Position numbers and translations under genes: made by a program. The notes under the pieces are model-generated. The model saw only the letters and a list, made by a program, of their open reading frames with translations. It searched no databases and was not told the DNA's origin. Below, piece after piece: positions 33,225 to 42,773 of a stretch of 64,000 bases of DNA. Within the stretch, counting starts at the first letter, position 1. The number at the start of each line of letters is the position of its first letter. Origin of the DNA: Desulfovibrionaceae bacterium (GTDB lineage Bacteria > Desulfobacterota > Desulfovibrionia > Desulfovibrionales > Desulfovibrionaceae); the NCBI GenBank assembly GCA_028689675.1, contig JAQVCS010000009.1:1-64000 (forward strand). Direction: 5' to 3'.

Positions 33225-34778
33225 ATGACTACGGCACTATCATTGCCCCAATTACAGCAGCGCCATGCAGCCCTGCTGCAAGAACGCGCCCCTTGGGATG
33301 AAGCATGGCGTCAGGTGGGCAAGCATTTTTTACCCACCCGCCGCCATGCAGGCAGCAAGCAGAACAGCTCTGCCCCCATGCTCAACCCCGACATTGTGGA
33401 TTCTACAGGCATTCTTGCCCTGCGCACCCTTGCCGCTGGCTTGCAGGGCGGGCTGACCAGCCCAGCACGGCCGTGGTTTCGCTTGGCTCTTGACGGCAAA
33501 GCAACAGGGCTGAGCCGCAGCACGCGCCTGTGGCTGGATCAGGTAACAGAACGCATGCGTATGGTTTTGCAGCGCTCCAATTTTTATAATGCCATGCACC
33601 TGCTGTATACAGAGCTGGGGGCATTTGGCACAGGGGCTGTGTTTGCTTTGGCAGATATGCAGCAGGGTTTTCGCTTTTTACCGCTCACGGCTGGCTCGTA
33701 TGCGCTGGAATGCAATGAGCGCGAGCAGGTGGATACCCTCTTTCGCAAAACCTATATGACGGCAAGGCAGCTTATGTTGGCTTTTGGTGAAGCTGTTTTG
33801 CCAGAGCATTTACGCACCATGCGCATGGGCAGCGCCACTGAAAGGCATTGCGTTATTCATGCCGTGCTGCCGCGGGCACAAGGGCAGCAGGCCAATACCA
33901 GCACAGCCCTGCCCTATGCCTCGCTGTGCTGGCTGGAAGGCCGCGAAGGGCAAATGCTGCCGCTCAAGCAGTCTGGCTTTTGGGGTTTTCCTGCTTTTAC
34001 CCCGCGCTGGGACGTGGCTGAAAATGATGTGTATGGGCATTCCCCCTGCATGGATGCTCTGCCCGACTGCCGCATGGTGCAGCAAATGGGCATTAGCACG
34101 CTGAAGGCCATTCATAAAAGCGTTGACCCGCCCATGAGCGTTTCTGCCAGCCTCAAGGCCGTGGGTTTGGACTTAACCCCCGGCGGCATCAATTATGTGG
34201 AAACGCTGCCCGGGCAAAACCCACAGGCCGCCAGCCCTCTACTGGCAGGCTCGCCCGACATTGGGCAGGCAAGGCAGGCCATAGAAACAGTGCAAAAACA
34301 AATTCAGGCTGGCCTGCACAATGATTTATTCCGCATGCTCTTGCAGGGCAGCAAAAGCATGACGGCTACCGAAGTGGCTGCCCGTGAAGAAGAAAAACTC
34401 ATTCTCATTGGCCCTGTGCTCGAGCGCTTGCATCATGAGCTTTTTATGCCGCTTATTGATCGCATTTTCTTGCTGATGCGGCGTTTGGACATGCTGCCCC
34501 CCTGCCCGCCAGAGCTGCTGGGGCGGCCTGTTAAGGTGGAATTTATTTCCTTGCTGGCACAGGCGCAGCAGCTGGTCAGCACAGGCGCAATAGATAAGTA
34601 TTGCCAATTTGTTGCCACAGCGGGGCAGTGCTGGCCAGAGGCTTTAGATGCCCTCGATGTGGACAGCGTTATGGACACCTATGCCGACCATTTAGGGCTT
34701 GATATCGCCCTCTTACGCCCCCATGAAGAACGCCTTGCCCGCCGCGCTGTGCGGCTTTGCACTGCGCAGACACAATAA
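33225..34778 (+). CDS. Head-tail connector (portal) protein, T7 gp8-like
   Basis: 517 residues from ATG 33225 (GAGGAAA upstream). APWDEAWRQVGKHFLP, then DSTGILALRTLAAGLQGGLTSP, then YTELGAFGTGAVF are the typical opening of the podoviral head-tail connecting family. It forms the dodecameric ring at one capsid vertex through which DNA is packaged. Full length and intact. Confidence 0.9.
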   Translation: MTTALSLPQLQQRHAALLQERAPWDEAWRQVGKHFLPTRRHAGSKQNSSAPMLNPDIVDSTGILALRTLAAGLQGGLTSPARPWFRLALDGKATGLSRSTRLWLDQVTERMRMVLQRSNFYNAMHLLYTELGAFGTGAVFALADMQQGFRFLPLTAGSYALECNEREQVDTLFRKTYMTARQLMLAFGEAVLPEHLRTMRMGSATERHCVIHAVLPRAQGQQANTSTALPYASLCWLEGREGQMLPLKQSGFWGFPAFTPRWDVAENDVYGHSPCMDALPDCRMVQQMGISTLKAIHKSVDPPMSVSASLKAVGLDLTPGGINYVETLPGQNPQAASPLLAGSPDIGQARQAIETVQKQIQAGLHNDLFRMLLQGSKSMTATEVAAREEEKLILIGPVLERLHHELFMPLIDRIFLLMRRLDMLPPCPPELLGRPVKVEFISLLAQAQQLVSTGAIDKYCQFVATAGQCWPEALDALDVDSVMDTYADHLGLDIALLRPHEERLARRAVRLCTAQTQ

Positions 34779-34800
34779 AGAGCAAAAGAAAGGAGACTGT

Positions 34801-35322
34801 ATGGAAAATGCCACAATGCTTTCTGCCCCAAACCCAGAGGCGTATGCAGCGCAAGGAACGCAGGGCATTCAGAGTGCTGCCCCTGCAAGCACCGCACCCG
34901 CCCCTGCTGGCGATGCCGCCCCCAAGGCAGAGAGTGAAAACAACAGCACGCAGCAAAGCCAGCAAGAGGCCGAGCAAGCCCTGAGTGCAGCGCGTGAACG
35001 CATAGCGCAAGAGAACACCGCCGCATGGCAGGCACAAGTGGCGCAATGGCGCACAGAAGCAGAAACAGACCCAGAATTGGGCGGGGCTGCCCTGCCAACC
35101 ACGGTGGCGCGTGCCCAAATGGCTTTGCAGCATTTTGACAGCGAAGATCATTTTGTTGGCAAGCTGCTGCAAGAAAGCGGCTATGGCAATCACCCGCAGG
35201 TCTTGCGCTTTTTTAGCCGCCTTGCCTCCAGCCTAATGGAAGACAGCCTGAGCACGGGGGATGCAGCACAGCGCTCCAGCCTGCCTTTAGAAGAGCGCCT
35301 GTATGCGCAATGGCAGCAATAG
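34801..35322 (+). CDS. Scaffolding/capsid assembly protein
   Basis: 173 residues from ATG 34801 (GAAAGGAG upstream). An acidic Ala/Ser/Gln-rich N-terminal half leads into WRTEAETDPELGGAALPTTVARAQMAL and LLQESGYGNHPQVLRFFSRL, the conserved C-terminal part of T7-like scaffold proteins. It sits between portal and capsid genes, as usual. Confidence 0.8.
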   Translation: MENATMLSAPNPEAYAAQGTQGIQSAAPASTAPAPAGDAAPKAESENNSTQQSQQEAEQALSAARERIAQENTAAWQAQVAQWRTEAETDPELGGAALPTTVARAQMALQHFDSEDHFVGKLLQESGYGNHPQVLRFFSRLASSLMEDSLSTGDAAQRSSLPLEERLYAQWQQ

Positions 35323-35425
35323 CCGCAGGCTTCAGAATATATAACCATGCTTGAAAGCAAAATTTTGTTTGCCCGCAGCAAAACAGGTATAAAACAGCGT
35401 TTTTAGCAGGCTTTAAGGAGAAAAA

Positions 35426-36409
35426 ATGAATAATAAGGGTATTGTTGCCACCTTGGCAGAATTGGAAGGGTTTTATAAGGGGCAGGCGGCTGGCGATGTT
35501 ATTGAGCTCATGAACCAGAGCAATGACTGCCTGAATGACATCCCGTGGATGGAAGCCAATCAAAGTGATGGCCATTTAACGCGCATTCGCACTGGCCTGC
35601 CCGATGTGTATTGGCGCAGGCTGTACCAAGGCACGCCGCCCAGCAAGTCGGCATGGTCGCAGGTAAAAGAAGGCTGCGGCCTGCTTGAGGCCATTATGGA
35701 ATTGGATTTGGAAGAAACCCGCCTGTATGGCGACAAAGCAAAAACCTTTCGCCTTTCTGAAGGGCAGGCATTTACAGAATCTATGCGGCAGAAAGTGGCG
35801 CATACCCTGTTTTATGGTGACAACAGCGCCAGCCCCGATGAATTTAATGGCCTTGCCAAGCGCTACCCAGCCAAAGACAGCCCCAATGTGCTGGATGCTG
35901 GCGGCACAAGCGGCAATATGACCAGCCTGTATTTAATTTCGTGGGGGGCAAATGCGGTGCACGGCATTTACCCTAAGGGCTCTCAGGGCGGCTTGGAACA
36001 TAAAGACTTGGGCGAATATATGGCCGTTGATGAAGATGGGCGCAAGTTTGAAGTGGCTGGCGACAAATATAATTGGCGCTGCGGCCTTGCCGTGCGAGAT
36101 TGGCGGGCTGTGGTGCGCCTTGCCAATGTGCCTGTGGCCAATTTGGGCAAGCGCAAAGGGGAAAGCGGTTTTATTGATTTGCAGGCGCTGACGGTGCAGG
36201 CAAAAAACCGCATGCCGCAGCATTTGCGCGACAAGGCCGTGTGGTATTGCAATCAGGACGTCCTGACCGCGCTTGAACTGCAAAGCACCGATGCTGGCAA
36301 TGTGCACCTTATGTATGGCGAAATGTTCAATTCGCGCGCAATCCCCAGCCTGCACGGCCGCCCTGTGCGCCAGTGCGATGCTTTGAGCTCCAGCGAAAGC
36401 GCTCTTTAA
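35426..36409 (+). CDS. Major capsid protein
   Basis: 327 residues with TAAGGAG before ATG 35426. Starts MNNKGIVATLAELEGFYKG; contains FYGDNSASPDEFNGLAKRY and SLYLISWGANAVHGIYPKG, a pattern of HK97-fold capsid proteins of small podoviruses. It lies directly after the scaffold gene and before a Bbp16-like gene. No stop or frameshift. Confidence 0.88.
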   Translation: MNNKGIVATLAELEGFYKGQAAGDVIELMNQSNDCLNDIPWMEANQSDGHLTRIRTGLPDVYWRRLYQGTPPSKSAWSQVKEGCGLLEAIMELDLEETRLYGDKAKTFRLSEGQAFTESMRQKVAHTLFYGDNSASPDEFNGLAKRYPAKDSPNVLDAGGTSGNMTSLYLISWGANAVHGIYPKGSQGGLEHKDLGEYMAVDEDGRKFEVAGDKYNWRCGLAVRDWRAVVRLANVPVANLGKRKGESGFIDLQALTVQAKNRMPQHLRDKAVWYCNQDVLTALELQSTDAGNVHLMYGEMFNSRAIPSLHGRPVRQCDALSSSESAL

Positions 36410-36418
36410 GGAGAATAT

Positions 36419-36835
36419 ATGATTATTGACAGCAACCTTGTGCTTTGTGAAGGGGCAATAACAGCTTCGGGCAATAGCCAGCCCGTGGCACTAAGCAGCC
36501 TTACCTTGCCGGGCAAACTAACGGCTATTCCTTTGAAATTATGTATTACGCAGGCCTTCAGCGGGGCAGAAAGCATTACCTTTACGCTACAGCAGGCAGA
36601 CAGTGCCACGGGTACATTTACTGATATTGCAGGCAGCAGCCTGAGCCTTGCTGCGGCAGCTTTAACACAGGGCACTGTGCAGGCTTGGCATTCCCTGCCC
36701 CCCAATTGCACCAAGCCTTGGCTGCGCCTGCACTATACGGTAAGCGGCACGGTCACCAAGGGCAGTATTTTCTGCGCTTTGCTGCGCGAAGAAGAAAACG
36801 GCTATGAGCAAGGGCAATATGGCGGGCAGCGCTAA
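36419..36835 (+). CDS. Bbp16-like capsid-associated protein
   Basis: 138 residues; AAGGAG 7-8 nt upstream. Beta-rich, starting MIIDSNLVLCEGAITASG and containing ITFTLQQADSATGTFTDI and LRLHYTVSG. This matches the layout of Bbp16-family proteins placed directly after the major capsid gene in several podoviruses, probably head decoration. Family call moderately sure. Confidence 0.65.
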   Translation: MIIDSNLVLCEGAITASGNSQPVALSSLTLPGKLTAIPLKLCITQAFSGAESITFTLQQADSATGTFTDIAGSSLSLAAAALTQGTVQAWHSLPPNCTKPWLRLHYTVSGTVTKGSIFCALLREEENGYEQGQYGGQR

Positions 36836-36850
36836 CAAAACAGTATAAAC

Positions 36851-36876
36851 AAGGGGGGCACACAAGCCCCCTTTTT
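36851..36876 (+). terminator. Terminator after the capsid genes
   Basis: AAGGGGG pairs with CCCCCTT around a 9-nt loop, and TTTT follows. It splits the head module from the tail module, though partial read-through is likely. Confidence 0.65.
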
Positions 36877-36888
36877 CTCAGGAACAGC

Positions 36889-37491
36889 ATGGATAAAATA
36901 CATATTTGGAATATGGCTTTGGGCTTTATCGGCACGCGCACTGTAGCCGCCGAAGACGAGCGCGCGCCCGAAGCCATACAATGCGCTTTGTTTTGGGATA
37001 GTGCCCGCAGGCAGGTTTTGCGCGATTTCCCCTATAATTTTGCCCAGCGCCGCCAATGGCTTGCGCCCGTGCCCGTGCCCGAAGGCTGGGAGCTGGACTG
37101 GCGCTTTGCCTATGCTTTGCCCGACGGCTGCATCAAGGCGCATACGCTGTACAGCGGCAAGCAGGGGGCAGGCCATCAGGGCGGGCGCGGCTTCCCCTTT
37201 GTGCTGGCGTCCAGTGCCAAAGGGGAAAACATAGTGCTGAGCAACGCTGCCCCTGCACTGCTGTGCTACACAGCAGATATTACCGATGTAAACCGCTTTG
37301 ACGACAGCTTTATTGCCCTTATAGCGCGTAAATTGGCAGCCCTGCTTGCCCTGCCCCTGCTAAAAAACAACAGTGCCCGCGCTCAGGAATTGGAAGAAAG
37401 CTATCGCGCCTGCCTGCCCGCCGCCGCACAGGCCGCCGCCTCAGAAGGGTACAAAGCCAGCCCTTGCGATACATGGCTGAGTGCACGCTAG
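36889..37491 (+). CDS. Tail tubular protein A (T7 gp11-like adaptor)
   Basis: 200 residues. MDKIHIWNMALGFIG, then DSARRQVLRDFPYNFAQRRQWLAPV, then LIARKLAALLALPL are hallmarks of the podoviral gp11 family, which connects portal to nozzle. The stop codon TAG at 37489-37491 is formed with the TA/GGG end of MITE copy 2, so the natural C-terminus may have been changed by the insertion. Confidence 0.85.
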   Translation: MDKIHIWNMALGFIGTRTVAAEDERAPEAIQCALFWDSARRQVLRDFPYNFAQRRQWLAPVPVPEGWELDWRFAYALPDGCIKAHTLYSGKQGAGHQGGRGFPFVLASSAKGENIVLSNAAPALLCYTADITDVNRFDDSFIALIARKLAALLALPLLKNNSARAQELEESYRACLPAAAQAAASEGYKASPCDTWLSAR

Positions 37492-37623
37492 GGCGTGGTA
37501 ACACTACGTTCTTTTGCCCGCTGGCGGTCTCAGACTTCAGCTTGTATTTCGGCTTAACTCCCTGCATACAAGCCTTGTCTTCCTTGCCAGCACACAACAT
37601 TCCTGTAGTGTTCACACGCCCTA
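37489..37623 (+). mobile_element. MITE-like element, copy 2
   Basis: 135 bp between TA dinucleotides: left GGGCGTGGTAACACTACGTT, right AGTGTTCACACGCCC. It has the same interior as copy 1 but lacks about 15 bp around the TAGTACCATAAGAGTA segment. It overlaps the stop codon of the tail tubular gene and lies 57 bp before the tail fibre gene. Confidence 0.8.
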
Positions 37624-37680
37624 AAGCGGCTATACCCTCATGCAGCTATAGCACAGTGAATATGCCAAGGAGGCCACGCC

Positions 37681-39150
37681 ATGTCTTTACCCTATTCCCC
37701 CTCGCGTGCCATTTTTGAAGGTAATGGCATAACTACCCGTTTCCCTTTCAGTTTTACTGTGTGGAACAGCACACAATTGCAGGTCAGTCTTACTGATACG
37801 GCTGGCAATACCAGCACAGCACAGGGCTGGCAAGTCGAGCTCAGCGCCACGGGCGGCACGCTGATATATGAACTGAACAATGCCCCCCTGCCCGCAGGCT
37901 ACAGCTTGGCCATTACCCGAGCCATGCCCTTTACACAAGAAGTCGATTTGGTTTCGGGCACACGCTTTGATGCTGAAGCTATTGAAATTGCTTTTGATAA
38001 AGCCTGTGCCGAGCGTCAGCAACTGCGCGAAGCCTTGGCGCGTGCTGTTAAGCTGCCCGAAACCAGTTTGGATACACCAGAAAATTTGGTGCAGAATATC
38101 TACACCGCCCGCAACGAGGCGCAAACAGCGGCAAGCCATGCTGCCGCCAGCGAACTCGCTGCCGCCAGCTCAGCCACCCTTGCCGCTGCGACAGTGCAGG
38201 CGGGTTTGGTCAGCCTTGAAGGGGCGCGGGCGGAGGCTGTTACAGCTGTAGACACTGCCCAGAACACAGCCCTTACCGCCATTACAGACAGCCAACATGC
38301 TGCTGTCAGCACAGTGCAGGCAGCCTGCGCGCCGCTTATTGCCACTGCCACAGCACAAGCAAACAGCGCCACGGCCTCGGCCACAGCAGCCGCCAGCGCA
38401 GCAAGTGCAGCCAGCACACAGGCCACAGCAGCCGCTGCCAGTGCTGCAAGCGCACAAGCATGGGCAGAGGGCAGCACCGCGCCCAACCCCGCAGACCCAG
38501 CCAGCAAAAGCGCCAAAAGCTGGGCAGAGCAAGCAGGCGCGGACGTGACCGCCAGCGTGGCACAGGTGACAGCAGAAGGCACAGCACAGGTGGCGCGCGT
38601 GCAAACCTTGGCCAGCGCCACGCCCACAGCAGGCGGCATTCCTCAGGCTGGTGAAGACGGAAAAGTGGCTGCTGGCTGGCTGCCTTCCACCTTTTTGGCT
38701 GGCGGCATTGTTCTGTTTTCTGGCACCTTCGGCGGCAGCGATGGCAAGCGCCCCATCCCGCTGGGTGCAAGCGCGGCAGAAGAAGGCTGGGCTTTGTGCG
38801 ACGGCAGTAATGGCACGCCAGATTTGCGCGGGCGCTTTATTGTGGGCGCTGGCGAAGACTACGCGCAGGGCACAGCAGGCGGGGCGGCAAATGCGGCAGT
38901 GAGCGGCACAACTGGGGAAACCACGCTGACCGTAGAGCAAATGCCCAGCCACAACCACACGGTGAGCGCAGCTCAGGCTTACTATACCAATGCTTCAGCC
39001 TCAAACTACCGCAATGAGGCCACTCAAACGACACAGACAACAAGTTCTACTGGCGGCTCACAGGCACACAGCCACAGCATGAGTGGCACAGTCAGCATTC
39101 TGCCGCCCTATTATGCCCTTGCCTATATTATGAAACTGGCCACTGCCTAA
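37681..39150 (+). CDS. Tail fibre protein with T7-type N-terminus and collar-like tip
   Basis: 489 residues. Residues 1-135 resemble the T7 tail-fibre N-terminal attachment domain (GITTRFPFSF, then AEIAFDKACAERQQLREALARAVKLP). About 135-300 is an Ala/Ser/Thr-rich coiled shaft. The C-terminal part is a tail-collar tip: GWALCDGSNGTPDLRGRFIVGAG, then MPSHNHTVSAAQ, then QAHSHSM, ending ILPPYYALAYIMK. The His-rich HNH/HSH elements may bind metal. It recognises the host surface. Confidence 0.85.
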   Translation: MSLPYSPSRAIFEGNGITTRFPFSFTVWNSTQLQVSLTDTAGNTSTAQGWQVELSATGGTLIYELNNAPLPAGYSLAITRAMPFTQEVDLVSGTRFDAEAIEIAFDKACAERQQLREALARAVKLPETSLDTPENLVQNIYTARNEAQTAASHAAASELAAASSATLAAATVQAGLVSLEGARAEAVTAVDTAQNTALTAITDSQHAAVSTVQAACAPLIATATAQANSATASATAAASAASAASTQATAAAASAASAQAWAEGSTAPNPADPASKSAKSWAEQAGADVTASVAQVTAEGTAQVARVQTLASATPTAGGIPQAGEDGKVAAGWLPSTFLAGGIVLFSGTFGGSDGKRPIPLGASAAEEGWALCDGSNGTPDLRGRFIVGAGEDYAQGTAGGAANAAVSGTTGETTLTVEQMPSHNHTVSAAQAYYTNASASNYRNEATQTTQTTSSTGGSQAHSHSMSGTVSILPPYYALAYIMKLATA

Positions 39151-39163
39151 AGGAGCGTACACA

Positions 39164-39727
39164 ATGCACGAACATATCACAATTATACCCAGCGACAAGC
39201 TCATACTGCTTGACGGCATGGGGCTGCATTGCCGCTTTGCCGCCCCTGCCACCCTCCACGCCCTACAATGGCACGAAGGCGCTGGGCATTTGGAATTTAC
39301 CGACGGCAAGCCCAATCAGCCCCTTACTGGCGAAGCAGACTTTGCTCGCCATGTTCAGCCTTTCGTCACTGTGTGGCAGGCAGAAAAGGCGCGCCTTGAT
39401 GCTGAAGCTGCCCAAGCAGAAAGCGAGGCCGAAGCTGCCCGCGCTGCTGCCGAGGCCGCATACAACAGCCTTGATGCCACCCGCGCCCGCAAGCTGGCAG
39501 AAATTGCCGCAGCCTACGAAAGCGTGCTTGCCTACGTTATCGCGCCCGAGGGCAAAGACAATCTTGCCGCCGCCCTTGCCGTGGCCGACTTTACCGCCGA
39601 AGACCCCGAAGGGCTGGCCTTCATACGCGCCAAGCTGGCGGCACGCAAAGCCGAGCTGGAAGCCCAGACGAGGGCGGCGGGCAGCGTGGACGCGGTACAG
39701 GCCGTGGAGGTGCGCTTTGCTGTATAA
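39164..39727 (+). CDS. Tail fibre accessory/assembly-like protein
   Basis: 187 residues starting 13 nt after the fibre gene. LHALQWHEGAGHLEFTDGKP fits the N-terminal part of many tail-fibre accessory proteins. A long Ala/Glu coiled coil (about 70-120) and a LAAALAVADFTAEDPEG segment follow. Probably a fibre chaperone, by position and pattern. Confidence 0.6.
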   Translation: MHEHITIIPSDKLILLDGMGLHCRFAAPATLHALQWHEGAGHLEFTDGKPNQPLTGEADFARHVQPFVTVWQAEKARLDAEAAQAESEAEAARAAAEAAYNSLDATRARKLAEIAAAYESVLAYVIAPEGKDNLAAALAVADFTAEDPEGLAFIRAKLAARKAELEAQTRAAGSVDAVQAVEVRFAV

Positions 39728-39795
39728 GGCAGCCTACCCCCGTGGCTTTGCCAAGCCTGCTTGGCCTCTTATCTCTGTCAGCAAAGGAAACAGCC

Positions 39796-41856
39796 ATGCG
39801 CATTGTGTGCAATAATTTCACAGGGGGGGAAATTTCCCCCACGCTTTCGGCGCGTTATGATTTGGCACGGCACAGCAATGCCCTGCAATGTATGGAAAAT
39901 ATGCTGCCCTGCCTGCACGGTGGTGCAGCGCGCAGGGCGGGCATGCGCTATTTGGCTCAGTTGAACAGCCACAGTGTGCTCATTCCTTTCAGCTTTAATG
40001 CTGAAGCCGAGCAAAATTTCATTATTATTTTGCAGGATGGGCAATTTCTTGTTGCCAATACGGCTGGCCTGCTGCCGCAATACAGCACAGGTCAGGGCAC
40101 GGCAGCGCCCTATGCTGCCGCGCACCTCGAGGCTATTTCGTATGCGCAAGTGGGGGATGTGCTGTATTTAGCCCACAAATCCTACCCCTTGCATAAAATA
40201 ATGCGCACAGGGCAAGCCCCCGAGTATGACTGGTCTGTGCAAGCCGTGGTGCTTAACAGCTCGCTGCCAGCCCCAGCGCTGCCTGCGGTCAGTTTCAGCG
40301 GCAGTGCTGGCAGCTATACCCTGCGCTATACGGTGGTTGCGGTGGACGCTCAGGGCAAGGAAAGCCTGCCCAGCCCCGCTGGCGAATGCCCCACAGGCCG
40401 CCACCCTTCAGACTGGGTGCAGGGCAACAGCGCCACCATAACATGGGCAGCCGTGGACGGCGCTGTAGAGTATACTCTTTACCGCGAAGAAGCGGGCTAT
40501 TTTGGCTTTATTGGCACGAGCAAGCAATGCAGCTTTTCAGATCAGAATTACGAAGCCGACATTGCCGACACCCCGCGCGAAGATTGGAACCCCTTTGCTG
40601 AAGGCAACAATCCCAGCACGGTGGCCTTTCATCAGCAGCGCATGGTGCTGGCGGGTACAGCCCACAGCCCGCAGGCGCTATACCTTTCCCGCACAGGCGA
40701 TTTTGAAAACTTTCGCAAATCCCGCCCTTTGCAGGATGATGACCCTATTGAATATCAACTGGCCTCGGGCACTATTGATGCCATTAAATGGGCTGTCAGC
40801 TTTGGCGATTTGCTCGTGGGCACGGCTGGCTGCGAATACCGCGCCACGGGCGAAGGCGGCGTGCTTACCACGCGCAATGTGAATATCAGCGCCCAAAGTT
40901 ATTGGGGCAGCGCTGGCCTGCACCCCATCATTATAGGTAATTCGGTGCTGCATGTGCAGCGCCACGGTGCGCGTGTGCGCGATTTATATTATTCGCTTGA
41001 AAAAGATGGCTATGCTGGCAACGACCTTGCCATTATGGCGCCGCATTTATTTGAAGGGCATAGCCTGCGCCAATGGGCGTATCAGCAAAGCCCTGCCTCA
41101 ACTATCTGGATTGTGCGCGATGACGGCGTGCTGCTTGCCCTTACCTATATGAAAGAGCACGACATTTGGGGCTGGTCGCAGCACAAAACACAGGGCAAGG
41201 TGCTTTCTGTAGCCAGCATTTCTGGCGCAGAGCGCGATGAAATTATACTGGTGGTGCAGCGTACGCTTCAAGGCGCGGAGCAGATTTTTTTAGAGCGCCT
41301 TGCCCCCCCGTGGGAAGACAAGACCAGCATTGAAGATGCTTTTTTTGTGGATTGCGGCCTGAGCGCATTTCAGGAACAGGCCACCTGCCAGCACACAGGT
41401 TTTGCGCATTTGGCAGGGGCAGCCGTGGCTGTTTTGGCCGATGGCTCACCAGTGGAAGGCCTGCACATAGCCGCAGACGGCAGCCTGACCCTGCCCTATG
41501 CCGCACGGCAGGTGACTGTGGGGCTGGGCTACAGCTCGGTGCTTTCCCCCCTGCCGCCCGATGGCGAAACTGGGCAAGGGGCAACGCTGGGGCTGCTGCG
41601 CGGCTGCGGGCGCTGCCTTGTGCGCCTGCACCGCTCTGTGGGGGGGAAATATGGCGCACACAAAGACACTCTTTTCGACTTCCCCTTTGTGCCCGAGCGC
41701 TGGGGCGAACCCTGCGCCCCCTATAGCGGTGATATTGACTGCCTGCCGGGGGGCGGGCAGGAAGCGCAGGCCAGCTTGTGGCTGGTGCAAGACCGCCCCT
41801 TGCCCTTTCACGTTATGGGCATTGTTATGGATATGGCCTTTGGTGAACGAGCCTAA
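39796..41856 (+). CDS. Tail nozzle-like structural protein
   Basis: 686 residues from ATG 39796 (AAAGGAAA upstream); the open frame to 39742 lacks a ribosome site. MRIVCNNFTGGEISPTLSARYDL is a characteristic start of this podoviral family. Beta-rich sections follow, with NPSTVAFHQQRMVLAGTAHSPQALYLS. It should be the counterpart of T7 gp12 that extends the short tail. Confidence 0.8.
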   Translation: MRIVCNNFTGGEISPTLSARYDLARHSNALQCMENMLPCLHGGAARRAGMRYLAQLNSHSVLIPFSFNAEAEQNFIIILQDGQFLVANTAGLLPQYSTGQGTAAPYAAAHLEAISYAQVGDVLYLAHKSYPLHKIMRTGQAPEYDWSVQAVVLNSSLPAPALPAVSFSGSAGSYTLRYTVVAVDAQGKESLPSPAGECPTGRHPSDWVQGNSATITWAAVDGAVEYTLYREEAGYFGFIGTSKQCSFSDQNYEADIADTPREDWNPFAEGNNPSTVAFHQQRMVLAGTAHSPQALYLSRTGDFENFRKSRPLQDDDPIEYQLASGTIDAIKWAVSFGDLLVGTAGCEYRATGEGGVLTTRNVNISAQSYWGSAGLHPIIIGNSVLHVQRHGARVRDLYYSLEKDGYAGNDLAIMAPHLFEGHSLRQWAYQQSPASTIWIVRDDGVLLALTYMKEHDIWGWSQHKTQGKVLSVASISGAERDEIILVVQRTLQGAEQIFLERLAPPWEDKTSIEDAFFVDCGLSAFQEQATCQHTGFAHLAGAAVAVLADGSPVEGLHIAADGSLTLPYAARQVTVGLGYSSVLSPLPPDGETGQGATLGLLRGCGRCLVRLHRSVGGKYGAHKDTLFDFPFVPERWGEPCAPYSGDIDCLPGGGQEAQASLWLVQDRPLPFHVMGIVMDMAFGERA

Positions 41857-42063
41857 AGCCAGCCCCTTTGCCCACAGAGTAGCGCGTATTGCCACGCCTT
41901 AAAGAAGAGTACCGTTTACAGTGCAATGCAGGCCAAAGCATTTTGGCAGAGAATAAAGCAAACACTGTGCGCTGCCTTTAGGGCTGGCATGAGCCCCCAC
42001 TTTTACCAGAGTAAAATTAAAGCACAAGTACACACTCTCTCCATATACTACAAGGAGTTATGT
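41857..42063. other. Intergenic gap in the tail module
   Basis: 207 bp in which I see no gene. An open frame runs through it into the gp14-like gene, but its start at 41926 has no ribosome site. Confidence 0.5.
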
Positions 42064-42627
42064 ATGGGATTTTCCGCCGCAGCCATTACCGCAGCTATGG
42101 CCGCTGCCAGCGCTGCCGTAGGCACAGCCAGTGCCGTGCAGCAACAGCAGCAAAGGCTGCAAGAACAAGAACAGCAAAAAGATATGGCGCGCTATTCGGC
42201 CTCGCTTGCGCAAGAACAGGCAGCACAGGCAGAAGCCGCTGGCCGAACAGCCAAGCAGCAAGCCTATGAACAAGCCACCCAAAAACGCCAGCAGGCCGCG
42301 GGCATTATTGCCACCCAACGCGCTTTGCAGGGGGCAGGTGGGGCGCAGGTAGAGCAAGGCAGCAACCTTGATGCCACGCTGGATACAGCCGAAAAGGGCG
42401 AAATTGATGCGCTGGCTGTGCAGCAAAAAGGGCTGGATGCCGACCATGCCCAGCGCTTAGAAGCATGGCGCTGGCAAGAGCAGGCTAAAGCGGGGGAAAG
42501 CAAAGCCAATTTTTTGGCCGATGCCCAGCAGGGAGCAGCCCTTGCCACCAGCGCTACCCTGCTGAATGGGCTGGAGCGCACAGGCAAAAATTTCTACCGC
42601 CTGACCAGCAGCGGCATGCGGGCATAA
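42064..42627 (+). CDS. Internal virion protein, T7 gp14-like
   Basis: 187 residues from ATG 42064 (AAGGAG 6 nt upstream). An N-terminal hydrophobic Ala-rich helix (AAAITAAMAAASAAVGTASA) is followed by a Gln/Ala/Glu coiled region and AKANFLADAQQGAALATSATLL-like end. Size and make-up fit the gp14-type ejection protein. It is the last recognisable structural gene. No gp15/gp16-sized ejection proteins follow, which is unusual for a complete podovirus. Confidence 0.65.
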   Translation: MGFSAAAITAAMAAASAAVGTASAVQQQQQRLQEQEQQKDMARYSASLAQEQAAQAEAAGRTAKQQAYEQATQKRQQAAGIIATQRALQGAGGAQVEQGSNLDATLDTAEKGEIDALAVQQKGLDADHAQRLEAWRWQEQAKAGESKANFLADAQQGAALATSATLLNGLERTGKNFYRLTSSGMRA

Positions 42628-42773
42628 GCGGGCATTCCTTGCTTAGAGCATAGAGCAAAAGCAGGCAGTGTTGTGCTTTAGCTTTGTGAGGAATGCTGGA
42701 CTAGAGCGTTAAATTGTAAGGCTCGTTTGACGCCAGAGGCAAAAATGCTTATGTAGCAAAAGAGGTAGCGGTA

